Part shown: positions 43,724-52,160 of the stretch, piece after piece
Layout of the letters: the number at the start of each line of letters is the position of its first letter
Position numbering within the stretch: the stretch's first letter is position 1
From: PWQG01 sp040882255
Lineage (GTDB): Bacteria > Pseudomonadota > Gammaproteobacteria > Pseudomonadales > Pseudohongiellaceae
DNA: 64,000 nucleotides
Assembly: GCA_040882255.1 (NCBI GenBank)
Contig: JBBEBP010000029.1
Span: forward strand, 62,001 to 126,000
Direction of reading: 5' to 3'
Program-made: the position numbers and the translations under genes
Notes under the pieces: generated by a model
The model's input: only the letters and a program-made list of their open reading frames with translations
The model's database searches: none
What the model was told of the DNA's origin: nothing

Positions 43724-46156
43724 ATGAAGAGGTTCGGGTTGAGAGTACTGGCAAAGGAAAGTTCGCCAGGCAACCGGTGGCGACGACAGGGCAGACGACA
43801 GCAGCTCAGAGTGTTGTGGCTGGTGTCGGGACTGGTGTTGGTGGCGGGGCTTGCCTTGCTGTCCGTGGTGCTCGTGGTGCAGATCCATGCCGCCACAGTC
43901 GCCTACGTGAGTGGTCAGAGCGCATGGTCCCGGGGCCAGCTGGCCGCTGTCTACTACCTGGATCTCCATGCCGAGCAGGGCGATACCGGCGCGCTGGAGC
44001 AGGCGCGCCAGGCGCTGGATATACCGCTGGGTGACCGCCAGGCCCGGCTGGCAATGGAACAGCAACCCCTGGATGCCGCCGCTGCCCGCGAGGGATTGCT
44101 CCGGGGGCAGAATCACCCCGATGACCTGGGCCGGATGATCTGGCTCTACCGGTATTTCTCCGACACCCCGATATTCGAAGATGCCATCCGCGCGTGGCGG
44201 GAAAGCGACAGCGGTATTCTGGCGCTGGCCACCGTGGCGGACCGGCTGGAGGCCGAATGGCAAGGCGGTGACCCCTCGCCGGAGGTGATCGCCACCCTGC
44301 AGGCTTCGCTGGTCGAGGTCAACACCCGCCTCGATGTCCTGACGGAAGAGTTCCGCCGGGCAATGACCGATTCGGCGCGTCAGGTCTCGCAGCTGCTATC
44401 CGCAGCCAGTCTGGTGATCCTGTTTCTTCTGGTGTTGACTGCCTGGCTGCTGGGCTGGCGGCTGATGCGCGTCATCACTGCCGCAGATCGCAAGTTCCGC
44501 GACACATTCGAGCAGGCCGCCGTGGGCATGGCGCAAGTGGACGAACGGGGCCATCTGGTCGATGTCAATCCGGCCATGTGCAACATCCTCGGGTATGACC
44601 GGAGTGAACTGCAGGGACAACGCTACCGGGGCCTGATCCACTCAGAGGATCGCCATGTCGGTCGTGAACAACGCAAAAGAATGCTGGCGAACAACCTCGA
44701 CAGCTACACCATCGAACATCGTCTGCTTTGCCGGCGCGATAACACTGTGTGGGGCAAGGTGACGGTGTCCCGAATGCGGGATGATCCGGATGTCAGCGCC
44801 CGTTACCTGGCGATTGTGGAGGACATCTCGGAGTCGCGCCGTCTCTCGCTGGAACTCAATCACCAGGCCAATCACGATACGCTGACCGGGCTGCCCAACC
44901 GCCGCGCCTTTGAGCGCGGTCTCGCCGAGACGCTGCGGCAGGCCCGGATGACTGGCTCACATCATGTCCTGGGTTTCATCGACCTGGACGAGTTCAAGAT
45001 CATCAATGACACGGCGGGGCACGCGGCCGGTGACGAACTGCTCCGCCAGGTCGCCGCTGTACTGCGCCATCACCTGCGCGAAGGAGATCTGCTGGCCCGC
45101 CTGGGTGGCGACGAGTTCGGCCTGATCCTGGAGAACTGTGAACTGCAACAGGCCCGGCATGTGGCCGAGAAGTTGCGCAGCGCGCTGGCCGATACCGCAT
45201 TCGCCTGGGAGAACTCCACATTCCGGCCCGCCTGCAGTATCGGCCTGGTTCCGGTCAGCGAGGCCAGCACCGATGCCGGCAGCCTGCAGCGAACGGCGGA
45301 CATCGCCTGTTATATGGCCAAGGAGCAGGGGCGCAACCGGATCTACGTGCTTCGGGAGGACGATCAGCAGCTGGTCACACGCCGCAGCGAGATGGAATGG
45401 CTGGGCCGTATCCGCAATGCGATGACCGAGGGGCGCCTGTTCCTCGATGCGCAGCACCTGCAGCGGCTCGATGAGCCGGGGCGGCTGCGCTACGAGGTGC
45501 TGATCCGCCTCATCGACGAGCAGGGCGAGGTGGTGCCTCCCTCCGCCTTTCTGCCGGCCGCAGAGCGCTTCGGCATGGCGCACCGGATCGACTGCTGGGT
45601 GATTGAGGAGGTATGCGCCCGGCTTGCCGCCCACCCCGATCATCTCGCGCGGCTGGAGGCCTGTCATATCAACCTATCCGGACGTTCTTTTGACCAGCAA
45701 GACTTTGCCGACTTCGTGGTGGCCGCTCTGGAGCGCTACAACGTGCCGGCGGAAAAGCTCTGCTTCGAGATCACCGAAACCGCCGCGATGCGCAAGCTCA
45801 CCGATGTCACGGCGTTCATGGAACGGCTCGGCGCACGCGGCGGCACCTTCGCCCTGGACGACTTCGGCTCCGGCCTCTCGTCATTCGGTTACCTGCGGCG
45901 CCTGCCGGTGGAGATCATCAAGATCGACGGCTCCTTTGTCCGTCACATCGATGTCAATGACACCGACCTGGCCATGGTGCGCGCCATCAACGAGATCGGC
46001 CGCACACTCGAGAAAAGGATCGTTGCGGAGTTCGTCGAGAACGAGGCGGTGCTGAGGTTGCTGCGCGATATGGGAGTGCACTACGCGCAGGGCTATGCCG
46101 TACACCGCCCGTGTCGCTTCGAGGACGTGTTGAACGGTCGCGACCAGGCTACCTAG
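43724..46156 (+). CDS. PAS-GGDEF-EAL cyclic-di-GMP enzyme, membrane-bound
   Basis: 810 residues. Transmembrane helices at 29-52 and 223-247 bracket a periplasmic helical sensor. A PAS domain lies at about 262-375 (FEQAAVGMAQVDERGHLVDVN), GGDEF at 385-545 with intact RLGGDEFG (about 460) and an inhibitory RxxD five residues before it (REGD), and EAL at 560-805. The EAL signature reads EVL (YEVLIRL), while later motifs (FEITETA, LDDFGSG, IKIDGSF, AEFVEN) are intact. It probably makes and may also degrade c-di-GMP. The ligand of the sensor is unknown. Confidence 0.92.
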   Translation: MKRFGLRVLAKESSPGNRWRRQGRRQQLRVLWLVSGLVLVAGLALLSVVLVVQIHAATVAYVSGQSAWSRGQLAAVYYLDLHAEQGDTGALEQARQALDIPLGDRQARLAMEQQPLDAAAAREGLLRGQNHPDDLGRMIWLYRYFSDTPIFEDAIRAWRESDSGILALATVADRLEAEWQGGDPSPEVIATLQASLVEVNTRLDVLTEEFRRAMTDSARQVSQLLSAASLVILFLLVLTAWLLGWRLMRVITAADRKFRDTFEQAAVGMAQVDERGHLVDVNPAMCNILGYDRSELQGQRYRGLIHSEDRHVGREQRKRMLANNLDSYTIEHRLLCRRDNTVWGKVTVSRMRDDPDVSARYLAIVEDISESRRLSLELNHQANHDTLTGLPNRRAFERGLAETLRQARMTGSHHVLGFIDLDEFKIINDTAGHAAGDELLRQVAAVLRHHLREGDLLARLGGDEFGLILENCELQQARHVAEKLRSALADTAFAWENSTFRPACSIGLVPVSEASTDAGSLQRTADIACYMAKEQGRNRIYVLREDDQQLVTRRSEMEWLGRIRNAMTEGRLFLDAQHLQRLDEPGRLRYEVLIRLIDEQGEVVPPSAFLPAAERFGMAHRIDCWVIEEVCARLAAHPDHLARLEACHINLSGRSFDQQDFADFVVAALERYNVPAEKLCFEITETAAMRKLTDVTAFMERLGARGGTFALDDFGSGLSSFGYLRRLPVEIIKIDGSFVRHIDVNDTDLAMVRAINEIGRTLEKRIVAEFVENEAVLRLLRDMGVHYAQGYAVHRPCRFEDVLNGRDQAT

Positions 46157-46181
46157 TGTCGGGTATGGACCCGGCGGGAAA

Positions 46182-46258
<77 letters not shown>

Positions 46259-46282
46259 TAGCGAGAGCGGTGATTGTACTGC

Positions 46283-47131
46283 TCAAGACGGCGGAGTTGA
46301 AGGGGGGCCGGCCTGTTCCTCCAGGCGCCTCAGGCGCTGGCTCATTTCCCGGATCAAATCCAGCATTTCCTCGCGCTCGCGGTGCGCCTTGGCCTCGGTG
46401 GCCGCAGAGCGCTCCGCTTCCTCCTCATAGTGTTTTTCCTGCATGGTGCTGACAATGATACCGATGAACAGGTTGAGCACCACGAAGGCGGTGATCAGGA
46501 TGAAGCTGATAAAGTACAGCCAGGCGAGAGGATAGGTTTCCATCACCGGCCGCGCGATTCCCTGTGACCAGCTCTCCAGGGTCATGATCTGGAACAGGGT
46601 GAAGAGCGTGCGCCCCAGGTGACCGAACTGTTCCGGAAACGACTCGGCGAAGAGCTGGGTGCCCATCACCGCAAAGATATAGAACACCATCAGGAGCAGG
46701 AACACGATCCAGCCGATGCTGGGAATGGCCCTCAGCAGGGCCTCGATGATGTGGCGCAGGCGGTCGATCTTGGTCAGCAGGCGCAGTACCCGCAGTATGC
46801 GCAGGGCCCGCAGGATGGCGAACGGGCCGGAGGCGGGCACCAGGGCGATACCGACGATGGCGAAGTCGAATACATTCCAGCCGTTGCGGAAGAAGCGAGG
46901 CCCGAAGGCGAACAGCTTGATCAGGATCTCGGCCACGAAGATGGTCAGCACCACTGCTTCAATGCCGGTCAGGAGGTTGCCGGCCAGTGCCGTCACCCGG
47001 GCCGAAGTCTCCAGGCCCAGGGTGATGGCATTGATCACGATAAGAGTGATGATGAAGTTCTGGATGCGCGGGCTTTCGATCCAGTCGGCCAGGCGCTGGC
47101 GCAGCCCGGCGGAGTTTGTGGTGGCTAGCAT
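46283..47131 (-). CDS. Voltage-gated ion channel, NavBac-like
   Basis: 282 residues, a single-domain six-helix channel. The S4 voltage sensor (106-126) has Arg at every third position (LRALRILRVLRLLTKIDR). The pore filter at 184-189 reads TLESWS, the sodium-selective signature of NaChBac-type channels. A C-terminal coiled coil (232-275) would hold the tetramer. Bacterial Nav channels are common in alkaliphiles and halophiles, where they feed Na+ into motility and pH homeostasis. It is transcribed away from the accessory region. Confidence 0.92.
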   Translation of the reverse strand: MLATTNSAGLRQRLADWIESPRIQNFIITLIVINAITLGLETSARVTALAGNLLTGIEAVVLTIFVAEILIKLFAFGPRFFRNGWNVFDFAIVGIALVPASGPFAILRALRILRVLRLLTKIDRLRHIIEALLRAIPSIGWIVFLLLMVFYIFAVMGTQLFAESFPEQFGHLGRTLFTLFQIMTLESWSQGIARPVMETYPLAWLYFISFILITAFVVLNLFIGIIVSTMQEKHYEEEAERSAATEAKAHREREEMLDLIREMSQRLRRLEEQAGPPSTPPS

Positions 47132-47203
47132 GTGCGTTCCGCTGGAGAGTCAGTATATGGGGCGTGGAGCATAAACCAGCCGGTGCGCCAGCTCAAGCTA
47201 TCG

Positions 47204-47524
47204 TCAGCCGATGCTCCGGCGATCCCCCGGGTTGGCCTGACGATAGCGCGCGGCGAAGCGCCCCAACAGCGACTGCGCCTCGGGTACCCTCTCGCCCGCC
47301 ACGGTGTCGATCAGCGCTTCCGCGATCTCGGGAGCGAAGTAGCCGTGATTGCGGTAGACCTGGATACGTACCCGGAAGCCATCGGCATCGGCTTCCGGGT
47401 GGAATTGGGTGGCGTAGACGTTCTCTCCGACCCGGAACATCTGCACCGGGCAATCCTCGTTGCGGGCCAGCAGCACGGCCGCTGGCGGTGCGGCGTCACA
47501 GGCTCCCGGATCGGTCAGCCCGTA
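47204..47524 (-). pseudogene. Glutamine amidotransferase remnant
   Basis: The open frame encodes only the C-terminal part of a class I glutamine amidotransferase: LARNEDCPVQMFRVGENVYATQFHPEAD carries the HPE of the catalytic triad. The upstream in-frame part starts YGLTDP, a family motif, then jumps within a few residues to LARNED, so about 20 residues are lost, and a TAG stop lies immediately before. The nucleophile-Cys half is absent altogether. It is a 5'-truncated, internally deleted relic, next to the channel gene. Confidence 0.75.
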
Positions 47525-47682
47525 CTATAGGGATTTTGCTGCCGCCACGCGAGCCCTGCAGGCTGATGGCGTTGATCAGGAGATTGGGGTACGCTGAGTG
47601 CGCGTTTACACGCTATTGGCGAAGAGCCTTTGAATGGTTGTTGAGACGCATATCAGAATCAGAAAATGACGGAGTGTACCGG

Positions 47683-48486
47683 ATGACAGGAATGATCAGA
47701 TCAAGCCAATCAATACTTTTCGCTGGCCTGTTGAGTATCGGCATAGCCGCGCTTGCCACATTCACTCCCGTCAAACATGTCTCGGCTCAGACGAGTGGGG
47801 GCGCCATGCCAATGCCGGACTTCACCATTTATCATCTGGAAGGCCGCCGATCCGAGCGCCTGGTGTGGCTGATGGAAGAACTTGGGCTGCCCTATAATCT
47901 GTCTTTCGAGCGCGGCGATCTGATGGCTTCCATGGCGGCTATTCGTGCCATTAATCCGGGTATGCCCGTGGCGCCCACGGTGACCTATGGAGAGCAGGTG
48001 CTGGTGGAGTCGGGTGCGATCATTGAAATGATCCTTGCGCGCCATGGCGACGGCCAGTTGGTACCTCCTCTGGATTCGCCTGATTTCGCCACCCATCTTA
48101 TGTGGATGCATTACTCAGAGGGCTCCCTGGCGGCGCGCGCGATAGCCGATTACCGTGTCTGGCAGATCGAACCGCCAACACAACGCTCGCCACTGGTTGA
48201 TTCCGAACAGGTGGTTCAGTTTGCAGAAGATTTTCTGGCGGACAAGCCGTGGTTCGGCGGTGAAGAGTTTTCGGCTGCCGATATCATGATGCTGTTTCCC
48301 CTGAACTTTGCTTTCCAGCTGAATATTGTTGATGACGGTCTGTTTCCGCGGATTACAGCGTGGATGGAGAAAGTTCGGGCCCGCCCCGCCTATCAACGCA
48401 TGCTGGATAAGGCGCGCCCCGATGGTATGGTGGGCTCCCTGCCAGCGTTGCCGGCACATGCCCCTTCGGGTCCGCGTAATCGTTGA
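47683..48486 (+). CDS. Glutathione S-transferase-like protein with an N-terminal signal peptide
   Basis: 267 residues from the ATG at 47683, preceded by GGAG. Residues 1-35 form a typical signal peptide (basic MTGMIRSSQS, hydrophobic ILFAGLLSIGIAALATF, cleavage site VSA). The mature part is an ordinary GST: thioredoxin-like domain (FTIYHLEGRRSERLVWLMEELGLPY, with the active-site Ser) and an all-helical C-terminal domain (WFGGEEFSAADIMMLFPL). GSTs act in the cytoplasm with glutathione, so export is odd. If translation began instead at the internal MPMPDF at 47806, a normal cytoplasmic GST would result. Confidence 0.85.
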   Translation: MTGMIRSSQSILFAGLLSIGIAALATFTPVKHVSAQTSGGAMPMPDFTIYHLEGRRSERLVWLMEELGLPYNLSFERGDLMASMAAIRAINPGMPVAPTVTYGEQVLVESGAIIEMILARHGDGQLVPPLDSPDFATHLMWMHYSEGSLAARAIADYRVWQIEPPTQRSPLVDSEQVVQFAEDFLADKPWFGGEEFSAADIMMLFPLNFAFQLNIVDDGLFPRITAWMEKVRARPAYQRMLDKARPDGMVGSLPALPAHAPSGPRNR

Positions 48487-48522
48487 ATGACGGGCCAGCC
48501 AGGCTGAAACGGAAGTCAGGAT

Positions 48523-48551
48523 TGACAAGGTAAGGAATAATCCTTACCTTG
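48523..48551 (+). promoter_or_regulatory. Promoter with palindromic operator upstream of prlF-yhaV
   Basis: A perfect inverted repeat with 11-bp arms (CAAGGTAAGGA / TCCTTACCTTG, spacer ATAA) occupies 48526-48551. It overlaps a consensus -35 box TTGACA (48523-48528), and a weak -10 TACCTT lies 16 bases further on. PrlF-YhaV systems are known to repress themselves, and this site lies 33 bases before the antitoxin ATG. Confidence 0.8.
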
Positions 48552-48583
48552 GAGGTGGTCAGGATCACAACAGGAGCCCAACC

Positions 48584-48901
48584 ATGCCTGGTATCCATGA
48601 ACAAGCCACCCTCACCTCCAAAGGTCAGATCACCTTGCCCAAGGCGATTCGACAGGCCCTGGGTGTGGCCACCGGGGGCAAGGTGTCCTTTGAGCTGCGT
48701 GGCGGCGAGATAATCGTCACCCGTGCCGAAGTCGAACACGAAGACCCGGCTATCGGTGCCTTCCTGGGACTGCTGGAGCAGGACATCAGCCAGGGCAAGC
48801 ACGTTGGCAACCTGCCGGACGATCTTGCCCGGGCCATGCTGGCGAACCTGGAGCAGCCAGTGGATATCAATGAGGATATCGAAGGCGAAGTGGCTCTTTG
48901 A
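48584..48901 (+). CDS. prlF: Type II antitoxin PrlF (SohA)
   Basis: 105 residues. The N-terminal AbrB/SpoVT swapped-hairpin DNA-binding domain reads ATLTSKGQITLPKAIRQALG. The C-terminal half (PAIGAFLGLLEQDISQGKHVGNLP) is the toxin-binding part as in E. coli PrlF. It neutralises YhaV and represses its own operon, probably at the 26-bp palindrome upstream. Its TGA overlaps the toxin ATG by one base, so the two are translationally coupled. Confidence 0.92.
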   Translation: MPGIHEQATLTSKGQITLPKAIRQALGVATGGKVSFELRGGEIIVTRAEVEHEDPAIGAFLGLLEQDISQGKHVGNLPDDLARAMLANLEQPVDINEDIEGEVAL

Positions 48902-49224
48902 TGCAGCGCCATGGATGGATACTGCTGTTCCACGACTGCATCGTGGAGCAACTGCAGAAGCTGCATGCCGCCACCGAGCGGGCGCAACGAAAGGACCCCC
49001 GGGGCTTTGAGAGCAACGCCAACGTCAAACTGTTCAGCGCGCTGACTCACTTGATCCTCGAGGTCGTACCCGGCGATCCGGGACGAGACGAGTATCGTCA
49101 AGGCAACACGCTGGGGCCGGCGCACCGGCACTGGCGGCGAGCCAAGGTCGGCAGACGCTTCCGCCTGTTCTTCCGCTATGATTCCAGATCAAAGACCATC
49201 GTGTTTGCCTGGGTCAATGACTAG
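48901..49224 (+). CDS. yhaV: Type II toxin YhaV
   Basis: 107 residues from the ATG at 48901. The typical YhaV N-terminus (MQRHGWILLFHDCIVEQLQKL) and C-terminal RFRLFFRYDSRSKTIVFAWVND identify a RelE-fold ribonuclease that cleaves mRNA and rRNA. The toxin seems intact. It is paired with prlF and marks the beginning of the accessory region. Confidence 0.92.
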   Translation: MQRHGWILLFHDCIVEQLQKLHAATERAQRKDPRGFESNANVKLFSALTHLILEVVPGDPGRDEYRQGNTLGPAHRHWRRAKVGRRFRLFFRYDSRSKTIVFAWVND

Positions 49225-49337
49225 CAAAAGCTGTACCGCCCGCCATGCGAGCCACGGGCCTGGCGTTGAAACCGAGCGGAGATCAGGGTAAAAAGGGACG
49301 CATAAAAGGAAACCATAACAAGAACAGGGACCGTGTC

Positions 49338-50696
49338 ATGTGCCCACTGATCATCATCCACGGCTGGAGCGACGAGGATCAGTCCTTCCTGCCCCTGGCC
49401 CGCGCGCTCGAGCAGCGCACCGGCCGCCCGGTCGAATCCCTGTGGCTGGGCAACTACGTTTCCCTGGACGACGACATCCTGATGAGCGACCTGGTGGCCG
49501 GCCTGAGCCGCGCCTGGCGCAAGGCGAAGCTGCCCGAGACGCCGGGCTCGGTTGACGTCATCGTCCACTCCACCGGCGGCCTGGTGATCCGCGACTGGAT
49601 GGCCACCCGCTACAGCGAGCGCAAGCGCAAGCCCCCGGTACGCAATCTGGTCATGCTGGCCCCGGCCAACACCGGTTCGCCCCTGGCTCACAAGGGCCGC
49701 GCCTTCTACGGCCGCGTCATGAAAGGCTTCAGCTCCCGCAAACGCTTCCACACCGGCACGCAGATCCTCAAGGCCCTGGAGATGGCCAGCCCCTACAGCA
49801 CTGGACTGGCCGTGCGCGACCGTTTCATGCAGAGTCCCTTCCGTCCCGGCGGCGTGCGCGCCACCACCATCGTCGGCAACACCGGCTACAGTGGCATCAG
49901 CTCGCTGGCCAACGAGGACGGCTCCGACGGCACGGTCTATGTGGCTACCGCCAACCCCGACTGCGCCCGGCTCACCATCAACTTCCCGGCCAACATGGGC
50001 AAGGCGAAGGCCAGCGCCATCCAGTCCGCCAAAGGGGGCGAGACCGCCTTCCTGGTGCTGGACGACCACAACCACTCCACCGTCGCCCTGAAGGAGGCCA
50101 CCCACCCGGGCAACGAGGAACTGCTGGCCGACATCACCCGCGCCCTGGAAATCCCCAACGCCGGCGAGTACCGCGACTGGGTGGCGGACTGCCGCCAGCG
50201 CACCGCCGCCGTAATGGAGAAGCATGCCGGCAAGCGCGATACGCATAAACACGGTTTCCAGAACACGGTGATCCGCCTGCGCGACGACCAGGGCAACGAC
50301 GTGCCGGACTATGTGGTGGAGTTCTACGGCGACGCCGCCAGCGACGCGGACGACCTGGCGACCGAGTTCAACCGCCGCGTACTGACCAAGGTGCACGCCT
50401 ACAAGGACAACAGCGCCATCCGCAGCTTCATGATCAACTGCACCGAGCTGCACCGTCTGTTCACGGCCAAAGGCCACTCCCTGCGTATCAGCCTGTCCGC
50501 CCTGCCGGACATCAACGACCCGAAGAACGTAGTCGGCTACCAGAGCTTCGAGACGGATGACATTGATTGCCTGACGCTGGGGCCGGAGAAGCTGAAGGCG
50601 ATGTTCGTGGAGAACCGGACGTTGTTTGTGGAGATTACGCTGGCGCGGGTGAGGAAGGATGGGGTGTTCGGGTTGGAGAGGGTTGATTCGTATTGA
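49338..50696 (+). CDS. Alpha/beta hydrolase (lipase/esterase-like)
   Basis: 452 residues from the ATG at 49338. The N-terminal half is an alpha/beta hydrolase: oxyanion region LIIIHGWSDEDQSF, nucleophile elbow HSTGGLVIRDW (first Gly of GxSxG replaced by His, common in lipases of the PGAP1 type), and a possible late His in DDHNHSTVALKEATH. The C-terminal 150 residues form an additional domain (NTVIRLRDDQGNDVPDYVVEFYGD) ending in beta-rich sequence. Membrane-lipid or ester hydrolysis is likely; the natural substrate is unknown. GC content is high, unlike the cassettes that follow. Confidence 0.8.
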   Translation: MCPLIIIHGWSDEDQSFLPLARALEQRTGRPVESLWLGNYVSLDDDILMSDLVAGLSRAWRKAKLPETPGSVDVIVHSTGGLVIRDWMATRYSERKRKPPVRNLVMLAPANTGSPLAHKGRAFYGRVMKGFSSRKRFHTGTQILKALEMASPYSTGLAVRDRFMQSPFRPGGVRATTIVGNTGYSGISSLANEDGSDGTVYVATANPDCARLTINFPANMGKAKASAIQSAKGGETAFLVLDDHNHSTVALKEATHPGNEELLADITRALEIPNAGEYRDWVADCRQRTAAVMEKHAGKRDTHKHGFQNTVIRLRDDQGNDVPDYVVEFYGDAASDADDLATEFNRRVLTKVHAYKDNSAIRSFMINCTELHRLFTAKGHSLRISLSALPDINDPKNVVGYQSFETDDIDCLTLGPEKLKAMFVENRTLFVEITLARVRKDGVFGLERVDSY

Positions 50697-50805
50697 TTGG
50701 GGTTGTGTGCGTGCGCGGTTATTGGGGATTTCAGGCTTGCTCGTCTATCCAGTTTGTAAGCTGGCCCACGAATACAATGCTAGCACTCTAGGAGAGTTTA
50801 GTAGA
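50697..50805. other. Left edge of the cassette array, composition break
   Basis: The sequence changes within this gap from the GC-rich hydrolase gene to AT-richer DNA at roughly 50740-50770. I looked for an attI- or attC-like core (GTTRRRY with an upstream partner) and found only an unconvincing GTTATTG near 50717. The left border of the array is therefore unresolved. Confidence 0.4.
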
Positions 50806-51249
50806 ATGTACGAAACAATTGGTCTAATAGTCGGCATAATAGGCACTTCCATAGCAATCTATCAGGCCGCTATCATAAATGAGTCAAAGAAGCGAAAGAA
50901 CGAGCTTCAGTATCTTTTCGCTGGCATTAATGCCGCTGCCGTACAAAAGCAGCAGGCATGGCAGAACCAAATTGCGCTCTTACCCAATCCTTCTACCCCT
51001 GAGGAATGGGCGCTTGCTCGCGTCTATATCAGTGCCAGAGATGAGGTTGCGGAAATTGCTAATCTGACTAGTGCTCTCGAAGGAACAATCGATCCCGAAA
51101 ATTCCGCTATAGTTTCCATGATGGATAAATATAGGAAGATAGTCGATAAAAACAAACTCATGAATCCGCCGACCGGATTCGAGTCCGCCGCATCAAGTGC
51201 TAACAAATCAAGGCAGCAGGACGCCAGCGAAGCTGGCGCCTCTGCTTGA
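50806..51249 (+). CDS. Cassette 1: small membrane-anchored protein of unknown function
   Basis: 147 residues from the ATG at 50806, with a GGAG ribosome site. An earlier start in frame would add GC-rich unrelated sequence. One N-terminal transmembrane helix (MYETIGLIVGIIGTSIAIYQAAI) is followed by a basic patch (ESKKRKNE) and a soluble helical domain. The last 17 codons run into the attC site that ends the cassette, which is common for integron cassettes. AT-richer codon use than its upstream neighbours. No family recognised. Confidence 0.7.
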   Translation: MYETIGLIVGIIGTSIAIYQAAIINESKKRKNELQYLFAGINAAAVQKQQAWQNQIALLPNPSTPEEWALARVYISARDEVAEIANLTSALEGTIDPENSAIVSMMDKYRKIVDKNKLMNPPTGFESAASSANKSRQQDASEAGASA

Positions 51250-51259
51250 GTCGTTAGCG
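51198..51259 (+). other. attC-type recombination site 1
   Basis: The outer boxes are TGCTAAC (51198) and GTTAGCG (51253). The inner arms TCAAGGCAGCAGGACGCCAGC and GCTGGCGCCTCTGCTTGA pair fully except for three unpaired bases (G, C and A) on one side only, the extrahelical-base pattern that integron integrases read. Length 62 bp. The loop is AGCGAAGCT-like and short. This separates cassettes 1 and 2. Confidence 0.85.
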
Positions 51260-51266
51260 AGTAAAT

Positions 51267-52055
51267 ATGGCCGACATGCTGCAATCAGACTCAGTCCTTC
51301 GGAACATCCCGAAGTGGCTCAAGCCAGAGACTCGTTACTTCTTCGAGGCCATTGCGATGTCCATTGAAATGGTCGGAGTTGCTTATGCGAGGCTGCGAGG
51401 GCTGGCACTAAAGGCGTCTGAATATGAGGGTGCCGAGATCGGCTGGAGGATGCGTGCGGAACTATTCGACGCAGCATGGGGCTTTGTAGGGCATGTGCAT
51501 ATGCTGAATCAGTTTCTTTCGGCTCTTCCCGGGCGTAGACCAGATCCTATCTCGGAATTCTTAGAGCACTCAAAGAACGTTGGCAATCTTCGAAATCGCT
51601 ACCAGCATCTGCATCAGAATATTAAAAATCGGACAGTGAAAAAGGGTAGCGTACTGCCAGCTGTTGGAGCTCTCTACTGGGTGTTCGTCAAAAGTACAGA
51701 ACCGTTGCGCTTCGTTTTACACATTCACACCTCCGGTATGCTTCGAGAGGAATGGACACGATTTGAGTCGCCAAATCCCGTCTCCCAGAAACTTGAGTAT
51801 CCGGCTGGAGCCTTCCGGCTAGAGGCATTTGAAGAGCATCTCGACCTGAGTCAGGTATATCGGGACATTGAACGGGTTATTTCCGCATTTGATGAAGACA
51901 TAAAGCCCTCAATAATGAAGAAAATCGAAGAAGCATCGATCGAGCTAGGACAAGATCTTTCGGAACTGCAGAAGTCAGCTGGCGGCCCATTAGATGCGGT
52001 ACTTAACATTGATGTCGAAGGATATGAGATATATCAAGAAGGCTGGGTGCGGTAG
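51267..52055 (+). CDS. Cassette 2: uncharacterised protein with a HEPN-like R-x4-H motif
   Basis: 262 residues, starting 8 bases after attC site 1, as usual for a cassette. The sequence is helical. The segment NLRNRYQHLHQNI contains Arg-Asn..His (RNRYQH) in the arrangement of HEPN ribonuclease active sites, but the surrounding fold is not recognised, so HEPN is a suggestion. The C-terminal half (LEAFEEHLDLSQVYRDIERVISAFDEDI) is helical. No signal peptide or membrane helix. AT-rich composition. Confidence 0.65.
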   Translation: MADMLQSDSVLRNIPKWLKPETRYFFEAIAMSIEMVGVAYARLRGLALKASEYEGAEIGWRMRAELFDAAWGFVGHVHMLNQFLSALPGRRPDPISEFLEHSKNVGNLRNRYQHLHQNIKNRTVKKGSVLPAVGALYWVFVKSTEPLRFVLHIHTSGMLREEWTRFESPNPVSQKLEYPAGAFRLEAFEEHLDLSQVYRDIERVISAFDEDIKPSIMKKIEEASIELGQDLSELQKSAGGPLDAVLNIDVEGYEIYQEGWVR

Positions 52056-52073
52056 CTTGCGCAGTGTCGTATT

Positions 52074-52145
52074 CGCTAACAATTTGCTGCACTCCGAAAA
52101 ATTACTCGCTACGCTCCTAATTTTCCGGTGAGCAAGGCGCTAGGC
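52074..52145 (+). other. attC-type recombination site 2 (altered crossover box)
   Basis: The left box CGCTAAC (52074) and the right box GCTAGGC (52139) flank arms TTGCTGCACTCCGAAAAATTA and TAATTTTCCGGTGAGCAA. These pair with three unpaired bases (G, T, A) on one side. The right box has GCT in place of the near-invariant GTT at the crossover, so the site may be weakened or dead. Length 72 bp. Confidence 0.8.
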
Positions 52146-52160
52146 CTATAGGGGGAAGAG

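Noticed and set aside
47116..47682. N-terminal extension of the GST frame by 189 codons
   Set aside because: It crosses the antisense channel promoter and the amidotransferase relic and is Arg/Pro-rich; the signal peptide and GGAG site place the start at 47683.
49221..50477. 428-codon minus-strand frame in the hydrolase region
   Set aside because: Antisense to the alpha/beta hydrolase gene, which has the nucleophile elbow and a coherent fold; no motif in the minus frame.
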